Shown: positions 1-7,870 of the stretch, piece by piece
How positions within the stretch are numbered: position 1 is the stretch's first letter
How the letters are laid out: every line of letters begins with the position of its first letter
Origin: Agromyces albus
GTDB lineage: Bacteria; Actinomycetota; Actinomycetes; Actinomycetales; Microbacteriaceae
Length of the DNA: 49,445 nucleotides
Direction of reading: 5' to 3'
NCBI RefSeq assembly: GCF_004134825.1
Contig: NZ_SDPN01000029.1
Coordinates: forward strand, 1-49,445
Notes under the pieces: model-generated
What the model was told of the DNA's origin: nothing
What the model saw: the letters and a program-made list of their open reading frames with translations, nothing else
The model's database searches: none
Program-made: the position numbers and the translations under genes

Positions 1-540
1 CGCCCAGTCGCGGGGGAGCGCGGCGAGCACGGTGCGCCGGGCGGCGGCCGCGGCATCCGCTCGGCTGAGGTCGCCGGATGCCCGCACCGACGCGACCCGG
101 ATCAACAACGACCGCACCGGCCCAGCCGCACCGCGCCCGAGCACGAGCGGCCGCACGAGCAGCCAGATGTAGATGAGCAGGTTCCACGCGACGAGCGCGA
201 ACACCGGCGGCGCGAGCAGGTTGATGCTCGACCCGCCGCCGATGCGGTCGATGAGCAGGCCGAACAGGAACGCGGCGACCACCGTCACGACGCCCACCCA
301 CGGCCGCCACCGGATGCCGCGCACCGTGCGCCTCACCGCCGCCTGACGTGTGCCGACGCGCTCGAGCACGAGCTGCGCGCGCCGTGCGAGGAACTCCTCG
401 GCGCTCGCCCGCTCCCCCACGATGGACGCCGCCGCGCGGCTCGCCCATTCGCGGTCGGCATCGGACCACAGCACGCGATCGCGATCAGCCGTCTCGACGG
501 CGCGCGCCGCGGTCGTGTCGAGAGCGGCCGACTCGTCCAT
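1..540 (-). CDS. DUF2868-like membrane protein, N-terminal part (C-terminus outside window)
   Basis: The minus-strand frame opens with ATG at 540 and stays open for 180 codons to the window edge, so the C-terminus is missing. The first ~85 residues are hydrophilic and Ala/Arg/Glu-rich (DREWASRAAA). A membrane segment of about 17 residues (VVTVVAAFLFGLLIDRI) follows, then the stretch INLLAPPVFALVAWNLLIYI and a second hydrophobic segment. The NLLAPP...AWNLLIY pattern is what I know from DUF2868 proteins, which in many bacteria sit upstream of a DUF3482 GTPase; that neighbour would lie outside the window. No function is established for the family. It is divergent from the toxin-antitoxin operon starting at 632. 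The family call is from memory and moderately sure; the coding call is strong. Confidence 0.7.
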   Translation of the reverse strand, partial: MDESAALDTTAARAVETADRDRVLWSDADREWASRAAASIVGERASAEEFLARRAQLVLERVGTRQAAVRRTVRGIRWRPWVGVVTVVAAFLFGLLIDRIGGGSSINLLAPPVFALVAWNLLIYIWLLVRPLVLGRGAAGPVRSLLIRVASVRASGDLSRADAAAAARRTVLAALPRDWA

Positions 541-612
541 TTGTCCGCAGTCTATGCCGGTGGGCTTCCTTCAGGGAGCGAATGCTGAGCCGCCTATGGC
601 GCGACATGACGA

Positions 613-629
613 AATCAGATAATCTGATT
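613..629 (+). promoter_or_regulatory. Palindromic operator with embedded -10 box of the phd/vapC operon
   Basis: A perfect palindrome with arms AATCAGAT and ATCTGATT around a single central A. It contains GATAAT (618-623), a 5/6 match to the -10 consensus. The antitoxin ATG lies at 632, eight bases after the hexamer, so transcription should begin at or next to the start codon and the mRNA is probably leaderless. No convincing -35 box is visible. Inference: the site is the autoregulatory operator of the toxin-antitoxin complex. Confidence 0.7.
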
Positions 630-631
630 CC

Positions 632-883
632 ATGCGTACCATGACCGCAACCGAGGCGAGCAGATCGTTCGCGACACTGCTCGACGAGGCCGAGCGCGGT
701 GAGACGATCATCATCACGCGCGCGGGCCGGCGCATTGCGACGGTCGGCCCGGCCGATCTCAGCAACGGATCCGAGGTAGTGGCTCTCCTTGCCTCCTCGG
801 CCGTCGATGACGGCTTCGCGACCGACGTCGCCGCCGCGCGCGAGGCAGTCGAACTCACCGAGCCGGCATGGCCCGCCGACTGA
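632..883 (+). CDS. Phd/YefM-family antitoxin of a type II TA pair
   Basis: 83-residue protein with the Phd/YefM N-terminal signature: MTATEASRSFATLLDEAERG, then ETIIITRAGRRIATVGPA. The N-terminal fold binds the operator and the C-terminal tail (about residues 50-83) would wrap the PIN toxin. Two starts are possible: ATG 632 and ATG 641. I chose 632 because it sits eight bases after the -10 box, fitting a leaderless mRNA; 641 gives a more typical N-terminus. The 3' end overlaps the toxin start by 16 bases, indicating translational coupling. It should neutralise the toxin and repress its own promoter. Confidence 0.9.
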   Translation: MRTMTATEASRSFATLLDEAERGETIIITRAGRRIATVGPADLSNGSEVVALLASSAVDDGFATDVAAAREAVELTEPAWPAD

Positions 884-1269
884 TCCTCGACACGGGGGTG
901 CTCATCGCCTCCGAGCGACAGCGCCGCGATTTCTCCGCGATCGTCGCGCCCGACGACGACTTGGTCATCGCCGCGATCACCCTCGCCGAGCTCCGCACGG
1001 GAGTCGAACTCGCCACCCCTCAGCACCGAGCGAGACGCGCCGAGTTTCTCGTGAGAGTTCTCGAGACATTGCCGGTCGAGCCGTACGACCTCGCGACAGC
1101 TGAAGCACACGGTCGCCTTCTGGCTCACGTCACACGCAGCGGCACGAAGCGTGGAACCCATGACCTCATCATCGCCGCCACGGCCGTCGCCACGAAGCGC
1201 ATCGTGCTGACGACCCACCACGCGGCGCGCTTCGACGAGCTGCCCGGGGTCGACTGCATCGTCGTCTGA
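868..1269 (+). CDS. vapC: PIN-domain ribonuclease toxin (VapC family)
   Basis: 133-residue PIN domain. The first acidic residue is Asp8 in RLILDTGVLIA, the second Glu41 in TLAELRTGVE, the third Asp99 in GTHDLIIAATA. The fourth acidic position, normally Asp in a TTDxxAxF-type loop, reads TTHHAARFDELPGV, so His occupies the usual site; Asp123 lies just beyond and may or may not substitute. VapC toxins are Mg2+-dependent endoribonucleases, usually cutting tRNA or rRNA. The start overlaps the antitoxin by 16 bases. The operon pairs a Phd-type antitoxin with a VapC toxin, a common mix-and-match combination. Family assignment is strong; activity is uncertain because of the altered loop. Confidence 0.88.
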   Translation: MARRLILDTGVLIASERQRRDFSAIVAPDDDLVIAAITLAELRTGVELATPQHRARRAEFLVRVLETLPVEPYDLATAEAHGRLLAHVTRSGTKRGTHDLIIAATAVATKRIVLTTHHAARFDELPGVDCIVV

Positions 1270-1458
1270 GCCTCCGCGCCGCGGTGCGATTCTCGTACCA
1301 GATTCCGATGTACCGACATCTCTCGCGGTCATCACCGCGACGCCGAGAACGGCGTCATCACCCAAGAGCAGGCCGACTGCATCACGGTGGCGTACGCGGC
1401 GACGGGATCGCCCGCCTCGTTCACCCTCATGGTGAAGGGCGCCGGGGCTCAAGGTCAT
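1270..1458 (+). other. Start-less open stretch, possible gene remnant
   Basis: Directly after the vapC stop the same frame stays open with protein-like composition, reading RGHHRDAENGVITQEQADC, then ITVAYAATGSPASFTLMVKG. No start codon precedes the protein-like part (the first GTG is at 1387). Beyond about 1460 the frame only runs antisense to the G5-protein gene. I do not recognise the sequence. It may be the tail of a deleted gene or chance in GC-rich DNA. Confidence 0.2.
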
Positions 1459-1464
1459 GTGCGG

Positions 1465-2247
1465 CTACGCGTCGCAGGCAATGCCGTCGCCGTCACGATC
1501 GAGGTCGTATACGTCAGGACCGACGACACGCACGGGTCCGTTCACGTACGCCGGCCCATCGCCGCTCCCACCGGCACAGTCCGCGTCTGAAGCGTACTGC
1601 ACGCACTCGTCGGCATACGACGGATGACAGCCGTTGTCGACCGGCGCCGCGGCAACGGGAGCAGGCGGCGCGACATACGTGCCGTTTGCGATCACCTCGT
1701 TGACCGGTGCGATCGAAACCACATCACTTATGGTCTTGCGTGCGACCTCCACGCCGTCTTCGTATGTGATCTCGTGCGTGAGTGTGCGCTGACCGTCCAC
1801 CCCTGGCGTGAGGGTTACGACGGTGCCCTGGGCGATGTTGCCGTCGTCCACCGTGGACGAGGTGAACGCAACTGGCACGTTCTCCTCGATGGTCTTGATC
1901 TCACGTACTGGCGTGGGAGTTGCAGTCGCAGCGCGGGGCTTAGCTTCAACGCGCGCGGACGCAGCCTCACTCAGACTGTCACTCGGACGTGTGGCCGCCG
2001 CGGCCCCTGCGCCTCCGATGCCAAGCGCGACAAGGCTGACCGCCAATACGACGGCGCCGGCTGTGCGAGAACGGACCTTATAGGCAGTACCCCTGGCCAA
2101 GGCCACGATGCCGATCACGAGCGCCGCGGCGCCGGCAAGGATCAGGGCAACGAACCAGAAATTGATCAGTAGGACGATCACGACGAGCAGGGCGATGATC
2201 GCCCAGAACTTCTTCAACTTACGGCTCCTCGGTTCGGTAGCACTCAC
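1465..2247 (-). CDS. Membrane protein with G5 domain and Excalibur-like C-terminus
   Basis: The GTG at 2247 is taken as start because GGGAG lies seven bases upstream; the frame remains open to 2340 but the extra residues look like translated leader. This gives 260 residues. After a basic start (RSRKLKKFW) come about three hydrophobic segments (residues ~14-32, 35-50, 60-80), an Ala/Pro/Thr-rich linker (~95-114), a G5 domain (~116-191, with EIKTIEENVPVAF and the Gly-rich QGTVVTLTPGVDGQRTLTHE), a Pro/Ala spacer, and a Cys-containing C-terminus ending DVYDLDRDGDGIACDA, which resembles the calcium-binding Excalibur motif. G5 domains bind cell-wall or extracellular sugars, so the C-terminal half is probably outside the membrane. 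It converges with the vapC operon. Confidence 0.8.
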   Translation of the reverse strand: MSATEPRSRKLKKFWAIIALLVVIVLLINFWFVALILAGAAALVIGIVALARGTAYKVRSRTAGAVVLAVSLVALGIGGAGAAAATRPSDSLSEAASARVEAKPRAATATPTPVREIKTIEENVPVAFTSSTVDDGNIAQGTVVTLTPGVDGQRTLTHEITYEDGVEVARKTISDVVSIAPVNEVIANGTYVAPPAPVAAAPVDNGCHPSYADECVQYASDADCAGGSGDGPAYVNGPVRVVGPDVYDLDRDGDGIACDA

Positions 2248-2438
2248 CGTAGGGCTCCCAACACTCGCCGAGGTGCGATTTGCGCCCCCTCGCCCCGAAC
2301 TGGGGGGAAGCGGATGCCTGCTGAGCGGATGCCCCGGCATCCGATTCCGCGCCGTCTGGTGTCAACCCCTACCTGAGCGCCGTGCACCGCGGCAGGCTGG
2401 CAAGCCAGTTGACCGTTGACTCGACGAAGGAGCAACCG

Positions 2439-2642
2439 ATGACCTACTCGACCGCACCCGACGGCTCCACCCAAGACCCCGACTCGCCCGAGGTGGCCCC
2501 GGAAACGAAGCCCGACGAGGATCGAACGGTCGACCCCACGAGGGCCGACGACGACCTCCCCGGCTCGACCACGAGCGCTGCCCCGCTCACCGACTCCACC
2601 GATGGCGGTCTGGACGGCGGCGACCCGGGCGTCGAGGAGTAG
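2439..2642 (+). CDS. Small acidic, Thr/Asp/Pro-rich protein
   Basis: 67 residues starting at ATG 2439, with AAGGAG seven bases upstream (GAAGGAGCAACCG-ATG), a strong ribosome-binding site for so small a gene. The protein is almost free of hydrophobic residues (PDEDRTVDPTRADDDLPGST) and ends DGGDPGVEE, so it should be disordered. It resembles in style the acidic proteins at 2651-2851 and 45092-45427. I recognise no family. Such hydrophilic small proteins are common in Microbacteriaceae; a stress role would be a guess. Confidence 0.6.
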   Translation: MTYSTAPDGSTQDPDSPEVAPETKPDEDRTVDPTRADDDLPGSTTSAAPLTDSTDGGLDGGDPGVEE

Positions 2643-2650
2643 TCAGTCGT

Positions 2651-2851
2651 TTACTCGCGCGGAGTGCGGTGCCCACCGCCGGTGTCGAGATCATCGCCAG
2701 TCTCGAGGTAGGGACCATCGCTCTCGGTGATGTTCGCCCCCTCGAAGAACGGATCGACGCCGAGCTCCTTGTCGTGTTCGGCGCGCAGCCGCTTCTGCTC
2801 GTTCGCGTCGTCGGCGAAGTCCCGGTCGTCGCGGTCCGTGGTGTCGCTCAT
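2651..2851 (-). CDS. Small hydrophilic acidic protein
   Basis: 66 residues, ATG at 2851 with a strong GAGGAG ribosome-binding site (CGAGGAGGAGCAGC-ATG). Sequence features: an Asp/Arg-rich N-terminus ([20 protein letters not shown]), one motif with hydrophobic character ([12 protein letters not shown]) and a Gly-rich end. No signal peptide or membrane segment. It is convergent with the preceding acidic protein, whose stop is nine bases away. Family unknown to me; probably a cytosolic, mostly disordered protein. Confidence 0.6.
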   Translation of the reverse strand: MSDTTDRDDRDFADDANEQKRLRAEHDKELGVDPFFEGANITESDGPYLETGDDLDTGGGHRTPRE

Positions 2852-3027
2852 GCTGCTCCTCCTCGGTCGATGCGTTCAGGCTAGTTCGCCTGCCGCGTTG
2901 CCGCATCGGGGTTGCGAATCGGGTGTCACCACAAGATCCGATCTTCGCGGTTCGCGCCAGCGGCCCTGCCGCGCAATCTCGACGGATACGCTGAGTCGAG
3001 CGCACGATCAAATCAAGGGATCGACGA

Positions 3028-5583
3028 ATGGATGTTCAGGAGACTCGCCTTCAGCAAGTACTCGAGGGCCAGAAGCAGTATCGAGTTCCGCTCTACCAAC
3101 GTCCGTACTCGTGGTCGATCAAGCAGCTCGATCGCTTGTGGGCCGATCTAACCGATCTTGCCGCCCAGCGGGTCGAGGCTTCGCAAGCGACCCATTTCAC
3201 GGGCTCGCTCGTCCTTTCCCTCGGTCAGATCGGACCGGGTGGGAGCGAATTCCTTGTGGTCGATGGTCAGCAGCGCCTCACAACCCTGAGCGTGCTTGTC
3301 GCGGCGCTGCGCGACCATTACCTCGAGACCGAACTGGAGAACCCGGCGAAGGTCGCGCGACTTGAAGAGAGCTACCTCATTGACCGATTCAAGACCGGCG
3401 ATGCGCGCCTGAAGCTGCTGCCGACACAGGCCGACCGACCGGCATTCCGAGCGATCATCGATCGCAACGTGGCGAGCGCCACAGCATCCGGTTTGACGGA
3501 GGCCTATCGATTCTTCCGCGCAAAGCTGCGTCAAGCGGATGACCCAGACGACCCTCACGACATCGATCGCCTCGAGTCGGCCGCTCTGAATGGACTTGTC
3601 TTCGTCTCGATTACGGCAAAGAACGAGGACAACGTCTACCGGATCTTTGAGTCGCTCAACAACACCGGGCTCAAGCTCACGCAAGGTGATCTTCTGCGCA
3701 ACTACCTCTTCATGCGACTCAATCAACGCGGCGAGGAGATCTACGACAGCTGGTGGTTGCCCATGCAGAGGGCACTCTCGCCAGCCGACCTGGAAGCGCT
3801 GTTCTGGATCGACCTAGTGTGGCGTGATCCGGCCGTAAAGCAGGGCGACATTTACACGATGCAAGTCGAGCGGATGCGGCACCTCGCTGAGGATCAGATC
3901 GTCGACGAGGTCAAGCGGTTCAGTCATCTCGCCCAATTGATGGAACTAATCCGCAACCCGTCCAGAGAACCTGATCCAGCAGTAAGGCGGGGCCTCCAAC
4001 GCAATGCAACATGGGGTCTCAGCGCTACCGACGCACTCGTGCTTCATCTTCTCCGGGTCCGGGCCGACGGCGGATCCACAAACGAGGAGACTGCACAAGC
4101 CCTCCATCTTGTGGAGTCGTTCATTATTCGCCGACTCATCGTTGGCGCTTCCCCGAGCCCACTCTCTCGCATTCTCTATCGCGCGCCTGAAGAGATCGGT
4201 GACACCGATGTGGCGACGTCGCTACATCGCTACTTCTCTACTGGCCGCAAGTTCTTCGCGACCGATGCGCAGATCGCGGACGCGGTCATCTCAAAGCCCT
4301 TCTACTATCAGGGCCGCCCGAACCAGCGGAAGACGTTGTTGGCGTGGCTAGAGGAGGCAACTCCAGTTGCCTGGCGTCAGCGCGAGCTCATGGCCAAGGA
4401 GCAGGTCGACGTCGAGCGAACAACCATCGAGCACATCATGCCGCAAACGCTGAGCCACGCTTGGCGTGATGCGCTTGCCGGCGATCTCGGTCCCAGCGAG
4501 ACCGTGGACGAGCTCCACGAAGAGTTGCTACACACACTCGCCAACCTCACGCTGAGCGGTTACAACTCAGAGCTCAGCAACCGTTCGTACGCCGAAAAAC
4601 GCGACCTGTTGGCGTCTTCGGGACTTCGCATGAACGGGGAGATCGCGTCGCGACCGTCCTGGACGCGACGCGACATTCTGGATCGCGGCGCGGTTCTCGC
4701 TACCCGTGTGGCTTCCACGTGGGCGGCGCCAATCGCAGAAACCGACATCAGCGATTCCGGTGTCTCCTGGAAGCTGGTGGTCGATCTGGTGGATGCTATC
4801 CCTACCGGACGATGGGCGAGCTACGGGGACATCGCCGCCGTGGCCGGAACCCACCCAGTGCCACTCGGGCAATTCCTCGCGTCCGCGCCAATTCCCAACG
4901 CATATCGCGTACTCCAGGCGGCCGGCACGGTGTCTCCGGGCTTCGATTGGGGCGACAACGCGCACGCCGGTCGCGATGTCGTCGAGGTGTTGGAAGAAGA
5001 AGGGATCGAGTTCGACGATGCAATGCGTGCATCGCAGGACCAGCGCATGCTCGTCTCCGAGCTCGGGGAGATGATCGGCCTGTCCGTCCGGTCCGATACG
5101 GAGCCTTCCGACGAAGAGGAGGAGGCCGATCGTGCCGCGTTCATAAATGAGTTCGCGACCCGGCACACGCCGTCAGCCGTCCACGGCATAGTCGAATTGC
5201 TGAACGCATGGGAAGGCCTTGGCGGACATCTCAGCTACGGATCCGGCCAGGAAGTGAGCTGCTTCTTGCAGGCCGGTCGCGGCCCGAATCGGCCCAAGAA
5301 CATATGGCCGCTCGTCATCTATCCGTACGGGAGTGTCGAGGTTGTGTTTCAACATCTCTCGACCCGCCCACCGTTCGATGAGCCGGAGCTCCGAGAGGAA
5401 CTTCGCATGCGCCTGAACGAAATTTCAGGGATCGATCTCGGAGGGGACAGTATTGGCAAGCGCCCGTCGTTCGATACAGACATCCTCGCCGACCGGCTCG
5501 CGCGGGATCAGCTTGTCGAGGTGCTCACTTGGTTCATGAGCGAACTTGGCCGCTTCGACGCGGAGTTCACTGAGGCGACATGA
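3028..5583 (+). CDS. GmrSD-like restriction protein: DUF262 + DUF1524 (HNH) + alkyltransferase-like domain
   Basis: 851 residues; ATG 3028 has AAGGGA seven bases upstream. Residues ~1-250 form a DUF262 (GmrS/ParB-like NTPase) domain with QYRVPLYQRPYSW (17-29), DGQQR (79-83) and FESLNNTGLKLTQGDLLRN (207-225). Residues ~430-530 are DUF1524 with the HNH-type motif TIEHIMPQ (466-473) and ANLTLSGYNSELSNRSYAEK (505-524). Residues ~580-655 match the DNA-binding fold of alkyltransferase-like proteins (VDAIPTGRWASYGDIAAVAG), but the active-site PCHR is replaced by NAYR, so it can bind DNA without repairing alkylation. An acidic linker (~694-702) leads to an unrecognised 150-residue C-terminal domain. 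GmrSD proteins are NTP-dependent nucleases cutting modified DNA. The gene ends six bases from the convergent helicase gene. Confidence 0.85.
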   Translation: MDVQETRLQQVLEGQKQYRVPLYQRPYSWSIKQLDRLWADLTDLAAQRVEASQATHFTGSLVLSLGQIGPGGSEFLVVDGQQRLTTLSVLVAALRDHYLETELENPAKVARLEESYLIDRFKTGDARLKLLPTQADRPAFRAIIDRNVASATASGLTEAYRFFRAKLRQADDPDDPHDIDRLESAALNGLVFVSITAKNEDNVYRIFESLNNTGLKLTQGDLLRNYLFMRLNQRGEEIYDSWWLPMQRALSPADLEALFWIDLVWRDPAVKQGDIYTMQVERMRHLAEDQIVDEVKRFSHLAQLMELIRNPSREPDPAVRRGLQRNATWGLSATDALVLHLLRVRADGGSTNEETAQALHLVESFIIRRLIVGASPSPLSRILYRAPEEIGDTDVATSLHRYFSTGRKFFATDAQIADAVISKPFYYQGRPNQRKTLLAWLEEATPVAWRQRELMAKEQVDVERTTIEHIMPQTLSHAWRDALAGDLGPSETVDELHEELLHTLANLTLSGYNSELSNRSYAEKRDLLASSGLRMNGEIASRPSWTRRDILDRGAVLATRVASTWAAPIAETDISDSGVSWKLVVDLVDAIPTGRWASYGDIAAVAGTHPVPLGQFLASAPIPNAYRVLQAAGTVSPGFDWGDNAHAGRDVVEVLEEEGIEFDDAMRASQDQRMLVSELGEMIGLSVRSDTEPSDEEEEADRAAFINEFATRHTPSAVHGIVELLNAWEGLGGHLSYGSGQEVSCFLQAGRGPNRPKNIWPLVIYPYGSVEVVFQHLSTRPPFDEPELREELRMRLNEISGIDLGGDSIGKRPSFDTDILADRLARDQLVEVLTWFMSELGRFDAEFTEAT

Positions 5584-5589
5584 GCAGGC

Positions 5590-7818
5590 TCAGGGACCTT
5601 CGGCAAGCAACTCAGAGACCTTCCCGTGCCACGACACCACGAGCGCATCCCGCGCGCGACTCGCCGCCACGTACAGGAGCGACCGCTCTCTAAGGAGGGC
5701 ATCTTCGCGCTCTTCGGGCGCGGCATTGCGCAGCGCGTACTCATTCGGCACAACCCCGTCCGAGATGTCGTACAGCACGACCCGACTGAACTCCATGCCC
5801 TTCGCCGTGTGCATCGTCAAGGCGACCGGCTTGTCGCCTCCAGTCTGCTGGGTAGTAATGACGTCCACGTGCACACCCTGAGCGTTCAGTGCGTCCCGCG
5901 CCGCGACCGCCTCACCCTTCGTTCGCGCAAGGATCGCGATCGTCGAAGGGTCGACATCATCCGCAAGCCACTCCCGCACAACCTCAGCGATCTGCTGGTT
6001 CATCTCGGCATTGCTCGCCGCAGCGAGAGGCAACGGCTGCGGTCCACGGCGGGCGGAACGGTACCCGTGTACGCCCTCCTGCTCGCTCTCACTGTCGACA
6101 TACTGCGCGCCCGACAGCAACCCGAGCGCGTAGCGCAGATTCTCCTCGGTGGTGCGGTAGTTGAGGGTAAGCCGCCGCGAGCGCCCCGTGATCTTGATTC
6201 CGTACCGCGACAACACCACGTGCTGACCATAGATGCGCTGGTGGGTGTCTTCTGCGATAAAGAGATCGTCCTTGCCCTCGCCCGCGAGCGCGCGCAGGAA
6301 CTGCCAATGCAGTGGAGTGAGGTCCTGCGCTTCGTCGATGAGCACGTGTTCAGCGAGCACACCAGCATCCGCTCCGCGCTGTTCGAGCCACACCGCCGAG
6401 ATCGCCGCGATCTCAGGAAACGAGAGCGAACTCGAAATCCGGGCGCTCTTGCGGTAACGATCGACGACGGCCCAAACCGCAGCGCGCTTCTTGCGATCGA
6501 GTGCAACACCACGCCCCGGGCGGCGCACGGCGAAGTACTCCTGTTCCGTCGTGAGCCGAGCGGGCAGGATGACATGGAGGTACTCGCCCTCGAAGAAGCT
6601 CGGCATCAGCAGCGAAGTCGGCAGATCGGGCGAGACATCGTCGATCGCTTCACGCCAGCCGTCGGCGGCGCCCACGAGAGATCGCGCAGGTTCGATCGCG
6701 GCACCGAAGATGACCGCCGCCGCATCGGCATAGCTCGTGCCCGCCTTGCCACGAACTGCGTTCGACAGCTGGTCCAAGCCTCGGACAAGTACACCGGGCT
6801 CGCCGAGGCCCTCGGCAAGCTGCACCTCAGGATCGAGCCGTTCCAGGTCGCGCCTGAGATTCTCGGCGAGCGCCTTCGTGAAAGTCGTCAGGACGACGGA
6901 TGCCTCAGGGGTCGCCCGTGCAAGGTGCCGCGCGCGGTGGAGCAACACCACGGTCTTGCCGGTTCCCGCGCCACCGGTGAGCCGGAACGGCCCGTTGTAC
7001 TTGCGCGTGGCGTACCTCGCCTGCTCCGGGTGCAGGAAGACCCGCCAGGCGCCGAAATCGCCACCCTCGATGATGCGGCGAAGCTCCTCGTCGTCCTCCA
7101 CGAAGGTGAACTGCATTTTCGAGGCCGGGTGCTGCAGCGCACGGACGATGTGGTCGTCCTCGGTCTCGCCGGGCACCGGCTCGACTTTCTCGTTGAGGCC
7201 GAGATCGTCGCGGATCTTGTCAAGTGAATCTCCGACCGCGAGCCCCAGCGCGGCGGTCTGCTGCCACGCGTTCTCGAACTTTTCGGCGATCGCCAGCACC
7301 TCCGTCTCGCTCGTGGCGCTGAGCAGCCCGCGTGCGGATGCCTCGTCGAAGCCGAGCATCTCGACGAGGTCGGCGATCGTGTAGTTGAACTGCGATTCGA
7401 GGTACGGCAATGCCGCCGGTGGCTTCGGCAAGCCGACCACAGGGGCGCCGACGTCGGGCCTGGCGGCCAGCGTCTCGGCAGGCATCGTCTCAGCTATGAG
7501 CTCGACCGCACCATTGACCGCGTTCAGATTCACCTTGATCGTCTTGGCCCGCTCAATCGCCGTGTCGTGCTCCCACGTTCCGGCGTAGACGTACGTGCGC
7601 TCCTGATCCTTTGTGTCGAGGCAGTAGAGCACGGCCCGCCAGCTCTGGTCGACGCGCGCCGTGCGTGCGCGGGAATCGACCGCCTGGTTCATCTTCTCGA
7701 TGTGCAGGCCCTTGGTCGTGTCGTCCTCCGCTAGCTTGGCGAGGAACGTCAGGATCTTCGCCTTCACCGTCTTGTCGGTGGGCTGGTCCTTAAGCTTCGT
7801 CAGCACGATGTTCGGCAC
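5590..7818 (-). CDS. UvrD/Rep-type SF1 helicase with RelE/ParE-like N-terminal domain
   Basis: 742 residues, GTG start at 7818 with AGGAAGG about six bases upstream. The first ~100 residues (KGLHIEKMNQAVDSRARTAR, VDQSWRAVLYCL, then THE-type HDTAIERAK) resemble the RelE/ParE fold seen fused to some UvrD-like helicases. Residues ~140-210 are helical. The SF1 helicase follows: Walker A GGAGTGKT (282-289), Walker B LIDEAQDL (493-500), TLNYRTTEENL (~551), MHTAKGMEFSRVVL (~669-682) and YVAASRARD (716-724). It therefore should be an ATP-dependent 3'-5' translocase. It is the third gene of the minus-strand operon, 52 bases after the DruE-like gene, so it is probably co-expressed with it. Whether it belongs to that system is inference. 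Confidence 0.85.
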   Translation of the reverse strand: MPNIVLTKLKDQPTDKTVKAKILTFLAKLAEDDTTKGLHIEKMNQAVDSRARTARVDQSWRAVLYCLDTKDQERTYVYAGTWEHDTAIERAKTIKVNLNAVNGAVELIAETMPAETLAARPDVGAPVVGLPKPPAALPYLESQFNYTIADLVEMLGFDEASARGLLSATSETEVLAIAEKFENAWQQTAALGLAVGDSLDKIRDDLGLNEKVEPVPGETEDDHIVRALQHPASKMQFTFVEDDEELRRIIEGGDFGAWRVFLHPEQARYATRKYNGPFRLTGGAGTGKTVVLLHRARHLARATPEASVVLTTFTKALAENLRRDLERLDPEVQLAEGLGEPGVLVRGLDQLSNAVRGKAGTSYADAAAVIFGAAIEPARSLVGAADGWREAIDDVSPDLPTSLLMPSFFEGEYLHVILPARLTTEQEYFAVRRPGRGVALDRKKRAAVWAVVDRYRKSARISSSLSFPEIAAISAVWLEQRGADAGVLAEHVLIDEAQDLTPLHWQFLRALAGEGKDDLFIAEDTHQRIYGQHVVLSRYGIKITGRSRRLTLNYRTTEENLRYALGLLSGAQYVDSESEQEGVHGYRSARRGPQPLPLAAASNAEMNQQIAEVVREWLADDVDPSTIAILARTKGEAVAARDALNAQGVHVDVITTQQTGGDKPVALTMHTAKGMEFSRVVLYDISDGVVPNEYALRNAAPEEREDALLRERSLLYVAASRARDALVVSWHGKVSELLAEGP

Positions 7819-7870
7819 GGCGATCCTTCCTAATGCGCTACAGCGAGCGTCGCAAACGGCGTGGGGGATC

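Noticed and set aside
571..1458. 295-codon minus-strand frame over the first TA operon
   Set aside because: The plus strand encodes an overlapping antitoxin-toxin pair with a perfect operator.
5626..7227. 533-codon plus-strand frame over the SF1 helicase
   Set aside because: The minus strand carries all helicase motifs; the plus frame has no domain or start support.
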